Shown: positions 36,502 to 45,046 of the stretch, piece after piece | How the letters are laid out: the number at the start of each line of letters is the position of its first letter | How positions within the stretch are numbered: position 1 is the first letter of the stretch | DNA from: Rhizorhabdus wittichii RW1 | GTDB lineage: Bacteria; Pseudomonadota; Alphaproteobacteria; Sphingomonadales; Sphingomonadaceae | Reading direction: 5' to 3' | NCBI GenBank assembly: GCA_000016765.1 | Contig: CP000699.1 | Coordinates: forward strand, 2,542,001-2,606,000 | Length of the DNA: 64,000 nucleotides | Position numbers and translations under genes: made by a program | The notes under the pieces: model-generated | The model's database searches: none | What the model was told of the DNA's origin: nothing | What the model saw: only the letters and a program-made list of their open reading frames with translations

Positions 36502-37724
36502 AGCACGCCCTCCTGCTTCAATGCATCGATCTCGGCCGGGGCGAGGCCCAGCAGTTCGCCGAGCACCTCGTCGGTATGCTCGCCCAGGTCGGGGCCGGCC
36601 CAGCGCACCGTGCCCGGCGATTCGGGGACGTGCGGCACCATGCCGGCCTGGAGCACCGTCCCGAAATGCTTGTCGGGCACCTCGCGGACCATGCCGCGCG
36701 CGCGATATTGCGGATCGGCGGCGCAGTCGGCGGCGGTGTAGGCCTTGCTGTTGGGGATGTCGCTCGCGTCGAGCCGGGCGACCAGTTCCCCGGCGGACAG
36801 CGTCCGGGTCCAGGCGCCGATCAGCTGGTCGAGCGTGTCGACATTGGCGACCCGCTCGGGATTGCTCGCATAGCCGGGCGCGCCGATCAGCTCTCCATGG
36901 CCGACCAGCGTCATCAGCTTGGCGAACAGCGGCTCCGAATTGGCGGCGATCAGCACCCATTGGCCGTCGGCGGTGGGATAGGCGTTGGTCGGCGCCGCGG
37001 TCGCGATACCGCCGCCGGCCGGCTGCTTGATCTTGCCGAGCGCGCCATATTCGGGGAGCATCCCCTCCATCATGCTGAGCACGCTTTCGGTCAGCGCGAC
37101 GTCGATCGTGCGCGCCCGCCCGTCGCCGCCGGCGCGGTCGCGCTGCCACAGCGCCGCCATCACCCCGAAGGCCGCATAGAGGCCGGCGATCGAATCGCCG
37201 ATGCTGACGCCGACGCGCACCGGCGGCAGGTCGGCCGTGCCGGGCGCCTGGTTGGTCAGGTAGCGCAGGCCGCCGATCGCCTCGCCGATCACGCCGAACG
37301 CCGCGCGGTTCGCGCCCGGCCCGTCCTGCCCATAGCCCGAGACATGTGCGACGATGAGGTCGGGGCGCACCCCGCGCAGCACCTCGGACCCGAGCCCCAT
37401 CTTCCGAAGCTGGCCGGGGCGGAAATTCTCGACGACGACATCGCACTCGGCGACCAGCCGCAGGATCAGCGCGCGGCCCTTGTCCGACTTGAGGTCGACC
37501 GTGACGCTGCGCTTGTTGCGGCCGTGCATCGACCACCATAGCGAGCGGCCGTCGATCATCTCGCCCCATTGCCGGACGGGATCGCCGCCGCGCGGCTCGA
37601 TCTTGACGACGTCGGCGCCCAGGTCCGCCAGCAGCCGCGTGCAGAAGGGCGCGGCGACGAAATGGCCGATCTCGAGGACGCGCAAGCCGGACAGGACCGG
37701 CGCGAGGGTGGCTGGCTGGGTCAT
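36498..37724 (-). CDS. Class III (CaiB/BaiF) CoA transferase
   Basis: A 408-residue formyl-CoA transferase family protein. Family features are [28 protein letters not shown] near the N-terminus, [13 protein letters not shown], and YGQDGP. It moves CoA between carboxylic acids through an enzyme-bound anhydride. The ATG at 37724 is used because the 12 upstream codons show no family similarity. It lies downstream of the LysR gene and upstream of, and overlapping, the HMG-CoA-lyase-like gene, so it probably makes that enzyme's CoA-thioester substrate, for example from succinyl-CoA. The acid itself is inferred, not seen. Confidence 0.88.
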   Translation of the reverse strand: MTQPATLAPVLSGLRVLEIGHFVAAPFCTRLLADLGADVVKIEPRGGDPVRQWGEMIDGRSLWWSMHGRNKRSVTVDLKSDKGRALILRLVAECDVVVENFRPGQLRKMGLGSEVLRGVRPDLIVAHVSGYGQDGPGANRAAFGVIGEAIGGLRYLTNQAPGTADLPPVRVGVSIGDSIAGLYAAFGVMAALWQRDRAGGDGRARTIDVALTESVLSMMEGMLPEYGALGKIKQPAGGGIATAAPTNAYPTADGQWVLIAANSEPLFAKLMTLVGHGELIGAPGYASNPERVANVDTLDQLIGAWTRTLSAGELVARLDASDIPNSKAYTAADCAADPQYRARGMVREVPDKHFGTVLQAGMVPHVPESPGTVRWAGPDLGEHTDEVLGELLGLAPAEIDALKQEGVL

Positions 37725-37798
37725 CCCCGCATCTGGCCGCCGCGCGCCGCGATCGTCCATGCCGTTTCGGGCAAGCCTGCCTTGCCTCGGAGGAGAGG

Positions 37799-38755
37799 TC
37801 AGCCCCGTTTCGGGGCCTGGCCGTCCAGCAGATGATCGAGGAACTTGCGCGCCGCCGCCGACAGTTGCGCCCGGTCGCGCGCGCAGATCACCAGCGGCCG
37901 TTCGGCCCAGGGTTCATCGAGCCCGCGAACCGCGATCCCCTGCGCGGCGGCGACCCGCGCGACCGCCGCCGAGGGCAGGATGCCGACGCCCATCCCGGCC
38001 GCGACCATCTCGCGCACGCCCTCGAAGGTGCTGACGCGGGCGACCTCGTCGAGCGAGCGCCCGAGCGCCGCCGCCTGCCCGCGCAGCAGGGTGTGGAGCG
38101 AGCTGCCCGTCGCCATGCCGATGAACGGATGGTCGAGGAGCTGCTCGAAGCGCAGCCGTTCCTGCCCGCTCAGCGCGTGATCGTCCCGCATGACGACGAC
38201 CAGCTCGTCGACCATCCAGGGAAAGATGTCGAGCGAGGCGGTGTCGATCGTGCCGGAGACGAAGCCGAGGTCGCACCCGCCGACCTGGAGCGCGTGGACG
38301 ACGTCGGGGCTGTTCGCCTCGTCGACGACGATGTCGATGCCGGGATGCGCGGCGGTGAAGCTGGCGATCCGCTCGGGCAGGCGGCCGATGATCGCGGTCA
38401 GATGGGCGCGGACGCGGACCACGCCCCGGGTCCCGGCGCTGACCTCGGCGAAATCCTCCGCCATCCGGTCGATCAGGTCGAACACCCCGCGCAGGCGGGG
38501 CAGGCTGGCGATCGCCGCGTCAGTCGGGCTGACGCCGCGATCATGGCGCTGGAGCAGCTTGACGCCGATCCGCCCCTCCAGGTCGGAGATGCGCCGGCTG
38601 ACCGCCGAGAGCGATATGTTCTCTTGCGCCGCCACCTTGGCGAGATTGCCCTCCTCGATCGCCGCGAGCAGCAATCGCAGCGAGACGAGGTCGTAATTGC
38701 GCAGGAAACCGGCGGTGAGGTCGCGCTTCGAGCCGGTCCGGGCGTTCTCCGTCAA
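37799..38755 (-). CDS. LysR-family transcriptional regulator
   Basis: A 318-residue LysR regulator. The winged helix-turn-helix is at residues 15-75 (LRLLLAAIEEGNLAKVAAQENISLSAVSRRI, interrupted here only by family-typical spacing), followed by an effector domain (GTRGVVRVRAHLTAI onwards). The likely start is the TTG at 38755, with GGAGGGGAG 6-14 bases before it; the upstream in-frame extension shows no domain. It is on the same strand and directly upstream of the CoA transferase operon, so it probably regulates it. It is only distantly similar to the LysR at 23101. Confidence 0.88.
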   Translation of the reverse strand: MTENARTGSKRDLTAGFLRNYDLVSLRLLLAAIEEGNLAKVAAQENISLSAVSRRISDLEGRIGVKLLQRHDRGVSPTDAAIASLPRLRGVFDLIDRMAEDFAEVSAGTRGVVRVRAHLTAIIGRLPERIASFTAAHPGIDIVVDEANSPDVVHALQVGGCDLGFVSGTIDTASLDIFPWMVDELVVVMRDDHALSGQERLRFEQLLDHPFIGMATGSSLHTLLRGQAAALGRSLDEVARVSTFEGVREMVAAGMGVGILPSAAVARVAAAQGIAVRGLDEPWAERPLVICARDRAQLSAAARKFLDHLLDGQAPKRG

Positions 38756-38820
38756 AGCTGCTCCCCTCCGGCGGATCTTATAGCCGCGATCGGCCTGTCC
38801 CCAAATGAAAAGGGCCCAAA

Positions 38821-38848
38821 TGAAAAGGGGCGGCATCGCTGCCGCCCC
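38821..38848 (-). terminator. Rho-independent terminator of HU gene
   Basis: A perfect 9-base stem GGGGCGGCA/TGCCGCCCC (38827-38848) is followed on the minus strand by TTTTCA, 41 bases past the HU stop. The flanking AAATGAAAAGGG occurs twice in tandem. Confidence 0.8.
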
Positions 38849-38888
38849 TCGCCAATAGCGTCCACCGGGGGAAAGCCCCCGGACGGGA

Positions 38889-39164
38889 TCAGCCGTTCAG
38901 CGCATCCTTCAGCGCCTTGGCGGCGGTGAACGAGACCTTCTTCGACGCGGCGATCGTCAGGGTCGCGCCGGTCGCCGGGTTGCGGCCTTCGCGCGCCGGG
39001 CGGTCGGTGACCTTGAACTTGCCGAAGCCCGGCAGCGAAACTTCATCACCCTTCTTGGCGGCGTCCGTGATCGCCTTCAGGGCGGCGTCGATGACGCGCT
39101 TGGCGGCAGCCTTGTCGATACCCTGTTCGGCGGCGACGACGCCTGCGATGTCGGCAGTGTTCAT
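38889..39164 (-). CDS. HU-family DNA-binding protein
   Basis: A 91-residue histone-like protein. It has the HU fold: helices 1-2 (residues 1-40), then DEVSLPGFGKFKVTDRPAREGRNPATG, where GFGKF and R-x-G-R-N-P are the family signature in the DNA-binding arms. It binds and bends DNA without strict sequence specificity and organises the nucleoid. The start at 39164 has an ideal AGGAG site. It marks the border where the catabolic region ends and core genes begin. The transcript ends at the terminator at 38821. Confidence 0.97.
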   Translation of the reverse strand: MNTADIAGVVAAEQGIDKAAAKRVIDAALKAITDAAKKGDEVSLPGFGKFKVTDRPAREGRNPATGATLTIAASKKVSFTAAKALKDALNG

Positions 39165-39364
39165 GATCACTCCTGGTCTTGCTTGTGTAGAGAAACCCTA
39201 TTGCCCCGCCTGGGCGGCGCAAGGCGCCCCTTGTGCTCGGCTCTTTCGGCGGGAGCAATTGGAAAGTCGCCTGAAAGCGCGAAAAATTACATTCATCGGC
39301 AAATTAGGGATGAATTTTCGACGGGACGCCCTTTAAGCGCGCCGTTTCGAGGAACCGGAAGGGG

Positions 39365-40705
39365 CTATTCAGCCCCCGGAATCACCGCCGCAAGCAGCTT
39401 GTCGATACGCCGGCCGTCCATGTCGACGACCTCGAAACGCCAGCCGCGATGGTCGAACGATTCGCCGGTGGTGGGCAGATGCTTCAATCGCCACAGCGCA
39501 AAGCCCGCGGCCGTAGCGAAATCGCGGTCCTCGGGCAGGTCGATGCCGAGACGATCGGCCATGGTGTCCGCGGCCAGCGTTCCCGAGATCAGCCAGCTTC
39601 CGTCCTCCCGCTCGACGAACGGCGGGTCGGTATGATCGTCCTGGTCGGACGCGAATTCGCCCGCGATCGCCGCGAGCAGGTTGGCGGGCGCGACCAGCCC
39701 TTCGAAATGGCCATATTCGTCATGGACGAAGGCCATCGGCACCTCCGCCTCGCGCAGCGCCTTGAGCGCGTCCATCGCCTCGACATGGTCGGGCATGACG
39801 ATCGCCTTGCGCAGGATCGCGGCCAGATCGATCGGCTCGCCCTTCACCAGGCGGCGGACCAGGTCGCGCGCATGGATGACGCCCAGCATCTGGTCGACCG
39901 ATCCGTCGGCCACCGGCATGCGCGTGTGCGGAATCTCGGCGAGCTGCGCCAGCAGCTGGTCCGGGGTCGCGTTGATGTCGATCCATTCGACCTCGGTGCG
40001 CGGCGTCATCACCTCGCGCACCGGCCGGTCGGCGAGCCGCACGACGCCCGAGATGATCGCGCGCTCGCTCTCCTCGATCACGCCGGCCGAGGAGGCCTCG
40101 GCGACGATCAGGTGGAGCTCTTCGGCGGTGACGTGATTCTCGGACTCGCGGGCCAGGCCGAGCAGGCGGAAGATCAGGGCGCTGGTCCGGTCGAGCAGCC
40201 AGACGAACGGCGCGGTCAGCCGCGACAGCCACAGCATCGGCACCGCGACCAGCGCGGCGATCGGCTCGGGCGCGCGCAGCGCGAACTGCTTGGGCACCAG
40301 CTCGCCGACGATCAGCGACACGAAGGTGGTGAGCGCGATGACCAGCGCGAAGCCGATCTCGGGCGCGCTGGCGGCGGGAACGCCGAGCAGGGCCAGCCGG
40401 TCGCCCACCGGCCCGCCCAGGCTGGCGCCCGAATAGGCGCCGGCGAGGATGCCGATCAGGGTGATGCCGATCTGGACCGTCGACAGGAATTTGCCGGGAT
40501 CGGCGGCGAGCTGGATCGCGGTGCGCGCGCCCCGGCGCCCGGCGCGGGCCATCGCCTCCATCCGCGCCTTGCGGGCGGACACGATCGCGAGCTCGGACAT
40601 CGCGAAAACGCCGTTCAGCGCGACCAGGGCGACGATTATCACCAGGTCGAGCCAGGGAAAGGGGGCCAGGGGAACAGGGTGCGGCATGGCGCTGGCGACG
40701 TTCAT
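39365..40705 (-). CDS. CNNM/hemolysin C family membrane protein (DUF21-CBS-CorC)
   Basis: A 446-residue inner-membrane protein. The N-terminal DUF21 domain (residues 15-200) has about four hydrophobic helices with VALNGVFAMSELAIVSARK. Two CBS domains follow (REVMTPRTEVEWID and then LRKAIVMPDHVEAMDAL, with the intervening LGVIHARDLV). The C-terminal CorC_HlyC domain is WLISGTLAADTMADRLG onwards. The family is linked to magnesium/cobalt export and membrane integrity. The start is uncertain: 40705 or the Met at 40687, both with weak ribosome sites. It is a single gene divergent from the OmpA-like lipoprotein. Confidence 0.92.
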   Translation of the reverse strand: MNVASAMPHPVPLAPFPWLDLVIIVALVALNGVFAMSELAIVSARKARMEAMARAGRRGARTAIQLAADPGKFLSTVQIGITLIGILAGAYSGASLGGPVGDRLALLGVPAASAPEIGFALVIALTTFVSLIVGELVPKQFALRAPEPIAALVAVPMLWLSRLTAPFVWLLDRTSALIFRLLGLARESENHVTAEELHLIVAEASSAGVIEESERAIISGVVRLADRPVREVMTPRTEVEWIDINATPDQLLAQLAEIPHTRMPVADGSVDQMLGVIHARDLVRRLVKGEPIDLAAILRKAIVMPDHVEAMDALKALREAEVPMAFVHDEYGHFEGLVAPANLLAAIAGEFASDQDDHTDPPFVEREDGSWLISGTLAADTMADRLGIDLPEDRDFATAAGFALWRLKHLPTTGESFDHRGWRFEVVDMDGRRIDKLLAAVIPGAE

Positions 40706-40818
40706 GCCGTGGATTTCGTCTTCGCACAACCGTGATCGACGACCGGACGGCTCCGAAACAAAAGCGGCCGACGATGGTTCACAACCCAACGTCAAGCGTG
40801 AAGAGCGGAGAAGAAGGC

Positions 40819-41487
40819 ATGCACAAGACGAAGATGCTGGTGGCGATGTTCGCCGCCTCGACCCTGCTGGCCGGGTGCGTCACCGATCCGGACACCGGCC
40901 AGCGCCGCCTGTCGAAGGCCGGGATCGGCGCGATCGCGGGGACCGCGCTGGGCGCCGGCGCCGGCGCGCTGGTCGGGGGCCGGCACAACCGGACCGAGGC
41001 GATCGTCGGCGCCGGGATCGGCGCGCTCGCCGGTGGCGCGATCGGCGTCTATATGGATCGCCAGGAGGCCAAGCTGCGCGAGCAGACCGCCGGCACCGGC
41101 GTCGAGGTCGAACGGCAGGGCGACGAGCTGCTGCTCAACATGCCGGCCGGCATCACCTTCGCGACCAACAGCTACGAGGTGCAGCCGCAGTTCCGCACCA
41201 CGCTCGACAAGGTGGCGTCGACGCTGTCCGAATATGGCAAGACCTATGTCGACGTGTACGGCCACACCGATTCGACCGGCAGCGACGCGATCAACGAGCC
41301 GCTGTCGCGCAACCGGGCCGAAGCGGTCGCCAACTATCTGTCGGGCCACGGCGTCGCCGCCGCGCGGATCGGCACGCAGGGCTTCGGATCGCGCCAGCCG
41401 GTCGCCTCGAACGCGACCCCCGATGGACGCCAGGCCAATCGCCGGGTCGAGATCAAGATCGTGCCGATCAAGGAAGGCGATATCTGA
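40819..41487 (+). CDS. OmpA-family lipoprotein with glycine zipper (YiaD-like)
   Basis: A 222-residue outer-membrane lipoprotein. The lipobox LLAGC puts lipidated Cys at residue 20. A glycine-rich segment (IGAIAGTALGAGAGALVGG, then IVGAGIGALAGGAIG) likely forms a zipper in the membrane. The C-terminal OmpA domain has VDVYGHTDSTGSDAINEPLSRNRA, which binds peptidoglycan. It tethers the outer membrane to the cell wall. The start at 40819 has a GGAGAAGAAGG site. It stands alone, followed by two hairpin repeats. Confidence 0.93.
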   Translation: MHKTKMLVAMFAASTLLAGCVTDPDTGQRRLSKAGIGAIAGTALGAGAGALVGGRHNRTEAIVGAGIGALAGGAIGVYMDRQEAKLREQTAGTGVEVERQGDELLLNMPAGITFATNSYEVQPQFRTTLDKVASTLSEYGKTYVDVYGHTDSTGSDAINEPLSRNRAEAVANYLSGHGVAAARIGTQGFGSRQPVASNATPDGRQANRRVEIKIVPIKEGDI

Positions 41488-41495
41488 GCGTTAGA

Positions 41496-41596
41496 GCGAT
41501 TTCTAGGCAGATGGAAACATCTGCCGACTCGGAAATCGCGGTAAAACAACAATCTAGAGCGGCCGATCCGATGCAATCGGATCGTGAACCGCTCTA
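41496..41596. repeat. Two nested hairpin repeats between ompA-like and tadA
   Basis: The first hairpin (41496-41539) pairs GCGATTTC with GAAATCGC and inside it GGCAGATG with CATCTGCC around GAAA. The second (41555-41596) pairs TAGAGCGG with CCGCTCTA and GATCCGAT with ATCGGATC. The second reaches into the tadA stop. They separate convergent genes and may end transcription. Confidence 0.65.
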
Positions 41597-42046
41597 GCGC
41601 CGGGCGGCGAAGAAGTCCCTCAGCAGTGCCGCCGCCTCCCCCTCCCCGATGCCGCCATAGGTTTCGGGGCGGTGGTGGCAGGTCGGCTGGGTGAAGAAGC
41701 GCGGTCCGTTGGCGACCGCGCCACCCTTCGGATCGTCGGCGCCGTAATAGAGCCGGCGCAGCCGCGCGTGCGCAATCGCCCCGGCGCACATCGCGCAGGG
41801 CTCCAGCGTGACGTAGAGATCGCAATCGTCGAGGCGCTGCGCCCCCAGCCGCGCGCTCGCCGCGCGAATCGCCTCGATCTCGGCATGGGCGGTGGGGTCG
41901 GTCCCGCCGCACATCGCATTGGCGGCCGCGGCGACGACCTCGTCCCCCCGCACGATCACCGCGCCGACCGGCACCTCCCCGGCGGCGGCGGCCTCGGCGG
42001 CGAGATCGAGCGCGAGGCGCATCGGATAGGGAAGCGGGAAGCCCAT
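41594..42046 (-). CDS. tadA: tRNA adenosine(34) deaminase
   Basis: A 150-residue zinc deaminase that converts A34 to inosine in tRNA-Arg(ACG). The catalytic motif H54-A-E56 (TAHAEIEA) and zinc cysteines C84 and C87 (EPCAMC) are complete, and GAVIVRGDEVVAAAANAM precedes them as in TadA. It starts at 42046. The gene converges on the OmpA-like gene, with the hairpin repeats between. Length is normal for the family; a guanine deaminase is a less likely alternative. Confidence 0.93.
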   Translation of the reverse strand: MGFPLPYPMRLALDLAAEAAAAGEVPVGAVIVRGDEVVAAAANAMCGGTDPTAHAEIEAIRAASARLGAQRLDDCDLYVTLEPCAMCAGAIAHARLRRLYYGADDPKGGAVANGPRFFTQPTCHHRPETYGGIGEGEAAALLRDFFAARR

Positions 42047-42078
42047 CGCCCCGATCTACGGAGCGACGGGCTTAAAAT

Positions 42079-42291
42079 CTAGCGAATGGGAATCTGGTCC
42101 GGAACGAACAACAGCGCCAGGGCGAAGATCATCCCCGGCACCCAGCCGATCACGGTCAGGACGACGGTGAGCCAGAAGGCGGGGGTCAGCCCGCGCGACA
42201 GGAAGATGCCGAGCGGGGGCAGCAGGATCGCCGCGATCACGGTCCAGGGGGTGACCGGCCGCCAGGCGTCCTGCTGCGTCGCCATGGTCAT
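42079..42291 (-). CDS. Small membrane protein, YqaE/Pmp3 family
   Basis: A 70-residue protein with two hydrophobic helices: TVIAAILLPPLGIFLSRG, then FWLTVVLTVIGWVPGMIFALALLF. This is the Pmp3/YqaE pattern, linked in other organisms to membrane potential and salt stress. The ATG overlaps the stop of the upstream gene (ATGA), so the two are co-translated. A second Met two codons later is possible. Confidence 0.85.
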   Translation of the reverse strand: MTMATQQDAWRPVTPWTVIAAILLPPLGIFLSRGLTPAFWLTVVLTVIGWVPGMIFALALLFVPDQIPIR

Positions 42292-42608
42292 TTCGCCTTG
42301 TCGACGGCGACGGTCGGCAGCTTGACCTGTTCCTTGGTGGTGCCGACGTCGACCTTGGGCACGGTCACGTCGGTCGTCTTGCTGCCGACGCTGACCTTGG
42401 CGGTATCGACGTCGAAGGCCGGCGCCTGCCCGCCCGAGACGCGCACGTCGGGCGCCTTCATCTCGCGGGTCTGGTTGATGTCGATCAGCCCGAAGGCGAA
42501 GGCCGCGATGACCGCGAGCACGGCGACGATGCCGATGATGATGCCGACCCGGGCGCCGCTCCGGCTGCGCGCGGGATATTCCTCATAATGTTCGTGCGTC
42601 GTATTCAC
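42288..42608 (-). CDS. Single-pass membrane protein of unknown function
   Basis: A 106-residue protein, probably starting at a GTG at 42608 with a GCAGGAG site 8 bases upstream. A charged N-terminus (EHYEEYPARSRSGAR) precedes one membrane helix (VGIIIGIVAVLAVIAAFAFGLI), then a periplasmic tail with repeated V-x-V/P-x-V-D patterns (VTVPKVDVGTT, VKLPTVAVDK). I do not recognise a family. Overlap with the Pmp3-like gene suggests a shared envelope or stress role. Confidence 0.75.
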   Translation of the reverse strand: MNTTHEHYEEYPARSRSGARVGIIIGIVAVLAVIAAFAFGLIDINQTREMKAPDVRVSGGQAPAFDVDTAKVSVGSKTTDVTVPKVDVGTTKEQVKLPTVAVDKAK

Positions 42609-42760
42609 GTCCGGCACTCCTGCGCTGATTCGATGGAGCAAGGACAACGATCGGACGGGGCGAGGGTTGCATCGGGCCGGTCCATCCAGCTTGACGAATC
42701 CCTGGAACGGGGCTATCGGCCGCGACTTTCCGGGCAACCCGAACATCAGGACGAAGTACA

Positions 42761-43054
42761 ATGTCGCGCATCTGCGAGCTGACCGGCAAGGGCCGCCAAG
42801 TGGGCCACAACGTGTCCCATGCCAACAACAAGACCAAGCGGACCTTTCTGCCGAACCTGCAGAACGTCACGCTGATCTCCGATTCGCTGGGCAAGGGCGT
42901 GAAGCTGCGCGTTTCGACGCACGGCCTGCGTTCGGTCGAGCATGTCGGCGGCCTCGACAACTGGCTGCTCAAGACCTCGGACGATCTCCTGTCGCTGCGC
43001 GCGCGTCGCCTGAAGCGCGACATCGCCAAGAAGCAGCAGGCCGTCGCCGCCTGA
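42761..43054 (+). CDS. rpmB: 50S ribosomal protein L28
   Basis: A 97-residue L28. [20 protein letters not shown] is the family signature, and [12 protein letters not shown] and [12 protein letters not shown] follow. L28 sits near the E site of the large subunit. The alphaproteobacterial form has this C-terminal extension ([14 protein letters not shown]). A monocistronic unit ending in a strong terminator at 43095. It diverges from the small membrane protein pair. Confidence 0.97.
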   Translation: MSRICELTGKGRQVGHNVSHANNKTKRTFLPNLQNVTLISDSLGKGVKLRVSTHGLRSVEHVGGLDNWLLKTSDDLLSLRARRLKRDIAKKQQAVAA

Positions 43055-43094
43055 TTCGCCTGCCGCCCGCTCCGGCGGGCCGGGACGGATATGA

Positions 43095-43123
43095 AACCGG
43101 ATCGCTCGCGCGGTCCGGTTTTT
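43095..43123 (+). terminator. Rho-independent terminator of rpmB
   Basis: AAACCGGATCG pairs with CGGTCCGGTTT (one mismatched pair) and is followed by a T-run (TTTTT across 43119-43123), 41 bases after the rpmB stop. A second GC hairpin, GCCCG...CGGGC, lies just before it. Confidence 0.8.
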
Positions 43124-43255
43124 GCTGTTTGTTTGGCGCCTTTGATCGACCCTCAAGCGCCGGGCGCGAGGCATCCGCCTCGCTTGGCTCTCCTCGCAGT
43201 AGCTCGGGCGGCCGTTCGGCCTTGCGGAGCCTGTGGCTCCCTTTCCTCATCTCCG

Positions 43256-43305
43256 CGTCATGCCGGCGGAGGCCGGCATCTCGGGCGGCTCCTGCCTCGA
43301 CCCAT
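43256..43305. repeat. Family B repeat, half copy
   Basis: CGTCATGCCGGCGGAGGCCG followed by the GGCGGCTCCTGCCTCG segment, matching the left half of the full element at 52855-52944. The right half is missing; the copy ends beside the stop of the phytase-like gene at 43312. Confidence 0.75.
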
Positions 43306-43311
43306 TTCTCT

Positions 43312-44259
43312 CTACAATTCAAACTTCAACAGCAACGTCCGCTCGATCGGCACCCGGTTGTCGTCGGAGATGATCCACAGGATGGTGCGGTCGCCATCGC
43401 GGGTGGCCGCGATTCCCTCCATATTGTCGACGGTGAGCGGCGGCTTCAGCTCGGCGACCAGCTCACTGGTCAGCGTCGCGCCGGGGGCGATTCGCGCCGG
43501 GTCGGCGATGCCCACGATCGCGGAGAAGCCGTCGAGCAGCCCGAAGCGCCGGTGGAGGATGACGAGTCGCCCGTCGGGCAATTGCGCGGCGTCGGTCGGG
43601 ACATAGCCGTCGCGCGGCGCGCGATAGCCGAACTGATAGGGAGCGTTGCGGGCCTTGGTCGGATCGCCGGGGAACATCAGCGCCGCGTGGACGTGCGGCG
43701 CGATCGCCCGCCCCTCGGCGAACACGACGAAACGTCCGCCGGCCAGCCGGACCATCGCCTCGGGCCCCGAATTGCGCGACCAGTCCTTCATCGCCGGGGG
43801 AAAGGCGATCGACTGGAGCAGAGTCAGGTCGGGCGAATAGCGCAGGATCGCGTTGTGATATTCGAAGCCGACCCAGACGTCGCCCTCGGGCCCGATCGTC
43901 ATCGATTCCGAATCGCGATCCCCCTTGCGCCCCTCATAGCCGGGAAAGGCCGGCAACTCGCCGAAGCGGCTGTCGCTGACGACGCCGGGGGCGGCGATGC
44001 GGAAGCGCAGATAGTGGCCGGTGTCGGACAAAGCGAGGAAACGATCCCCCTGCACCGAAAGCGCCGAATAGCCCCCGAAGTCGCGCTGCCGGCTGGTGAG
44101 CTGCCAGCCGCCCAGATAGCGCAGCCGGCCGACCGTCGTCCGCGCCGGATCGTCCGGGTCGAGCGGGACCGGCGTCGCCACCACCTTGACTTCCGCCTGC
44201 GGGAAGCCGGCCGATCCCGGCACCAGGCAGAACAGCAATGCGGCCAGCAGCTTCCTCAT
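43312..44259 (-). CDS. Esterase-like activity of phytase family protein
   Basis: A 315-residue exported beta-propeller-like protein (phytase-like domain). Residues 1-20 form a signal peptide (MRKLLAALLFCLVPGSAG). The domain includes GRLRYLGGWQLTSRQRDFGGYSAL, FLALSDTGHYLRF and DRDSESMTIGPEGDVWVGFE, and ends VDNMEGIAATRDGD, patterns of PF13449-type proteins. Activity is likely a phosphoesterase or binding function in the periplasm, but substrates are poorly known. The Met at 44259 is taken as start because the signal peptide begins there; the 48 upstream codons look non-coding. Confidence 0.85.
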   Translation of the reverse strand: MRKLLAALLFCLVPGSAGFPQAEVKVVATPVPLDPDDPARTTVGRLRYLGGWQLTSRQRDFGGYSALSVQGDRFLALSDTGHYLRFRIAAPGVVSDSRFGELPAFPGYEGRKGDRDSESMTIGPEGDVWVGFEYHNAILRYSPDLTLLQSIAFPPAMKDWSRNSGPEAMVRLAGGRFVVFAEGRAIAPHVHAALMFPGDPTKARNAPYQFGYRAPRDGYVPTDAAQLPDGRLVILHRRFGLLDGFSAIVGIADPARIAPGATLTSELVAELKPPLTVDNMEGIAATRDGDRTILWIISDDNRVPIERTLLLKFEL

Positions 44260-44474
44260 GCCGCCGCCGATACCGCCAGACGGCCGATTCCCAAAGGCCT
44301 TCCCACCGATCGCGCGGCCCGGCCGGGTGCCTCGCGAAGCTGAACGGCGGCCAACAGGCGCGTTCAGCATCGGCTCACGCGAATCATGGAATAAGCGTCT
44401 CATCGATCGGGCCCATCCGGCCCTGCCAAGGGGTTCCGCTCTGCGGGACGCGCGGTTGAGACAAGGAGGTTGTT

Positions 44475-44870
44475 ATGTTGCGCAAGTTTATCGCGGCCGC
44501 GGCAGCTTCGGCGGCTCTGTTCACGGCGGTGGCCCCGGTTGCGGCCCAGGCCCAGTATTTCGGCGGCGGCCGTTTCGAGCAGGTCCGCGACTGGCGCGGT
44601 GACCGCGGCTATCATCGCGATCGCGGCTATTATCGCGGCGACCGCGGCTATTACCGGGATCGCGGCTATTATCGCGACCGTGGCTATTATCGTGGCGGCC
44701 GCTGCCGCGACAAGGGCACCGGCGGCACCATCATCGGCGCGATCGCCGGCGGCCTGCTCGGCAACGAGATCGGCAACGGCCGTTACGATCGCGGCGACGG
44801 CACCACCGGCGCCATCGTCGGCGCGGGCATCGGCGCCCTCGCCGGCCGGGCAATCGACCGCGACTGCTAA
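44475..44870 (+). CDS. Glycine-zipper surface protein with RGYYRD repeats
   Basis: A 131-residue exported protein. The signal peptide ends in AQAQ (residues 1-27). Residues 42-74 carry four to five tandem copies of a unit like D-R-G-Y-Y-R, coded by repeats near 44602-44700. A glycine-zipper segment follows (GGTIIGAIAGGLLGNEIGNG, then TTGAIVGAGIGALAGRAID), as in 17-kDa surface-antigen/Rcc01693-like proteins. It starts behind a strong AAGGAGGTTG site. Probable outer-membrane or periplasmic structural protein; function unknown. Confidence 0.85.
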   Translation: MLRKFIAAAAASAALFTAVAPVAAQAQYFGGGRFEQVRDWRGDRGYHRDRGYYRGDRGYYRDRGYYRDRGYYRGGRCRDKGTGGTIIGAIAGGLLGNEIGNGRYDRGDGTTGAIVGAGIGALAGRAIDRDC

Positions 44871-44883
44871 GGGCTGACGCCCA

Positions 44884-44904
44884 GGCGGGAGCCCCGCTCC
44901 CGCC
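44884..44904 (+). terminator. Possible terminator hairpin
   Basis: GGCGGGAGC-CCC-GCTCCCGCC, a perfect 9-base stem 14 bases after the surface-protein stop. No T-run follows, so Rho help would be needed. Confidence 0.45.
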
Positions 44905-44999
44905 GATGGCGGCGCCCCACCCCATTTTCCAACCAACCGGTTCCCCGCGTGGCGTTGTGGGGAGGAGGGCCGTCGGTCTCGCTGGAGGAGTCGGCGGCC

Positions 45000-45032
45000 C
45001 TCCACTATTTGCGCGCAGCGCAAATAGTGGAG
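45000..45032. repeat. Perfect 15-bp inverted repeat
   Basis: CTCCACTATTTGCGC and its exact reverse complement enclose GCA. It sits in the gap between the surface-protein and cobT genes, and is unusually AT-rich in the arm compared with its surroundings. Confidence 0.7.
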
Positions 45033-45046
45033 GTTGCTTGTTTTGG

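Noticed and set aside
35578-37569. A 663-codon frame joining the lyase to upstream coding
   Set aside because: The N-terminal half is a shifted frame of the CoA transferase. The real lyase starts at the GTG at 36501.
38755-39364. HU gene as an integration boundary of a genomic island
   Set aside because: The change from catabolic to core genes is clear here, but I find no direct repeats, integrase or tRNA that would mark an island end.
44602-44700. Short tandem repeats as a possible CRISPR array
   Set aside because: The repeats are in frame inside a protein with a signal peptide and have no unique spacers or cas genes.
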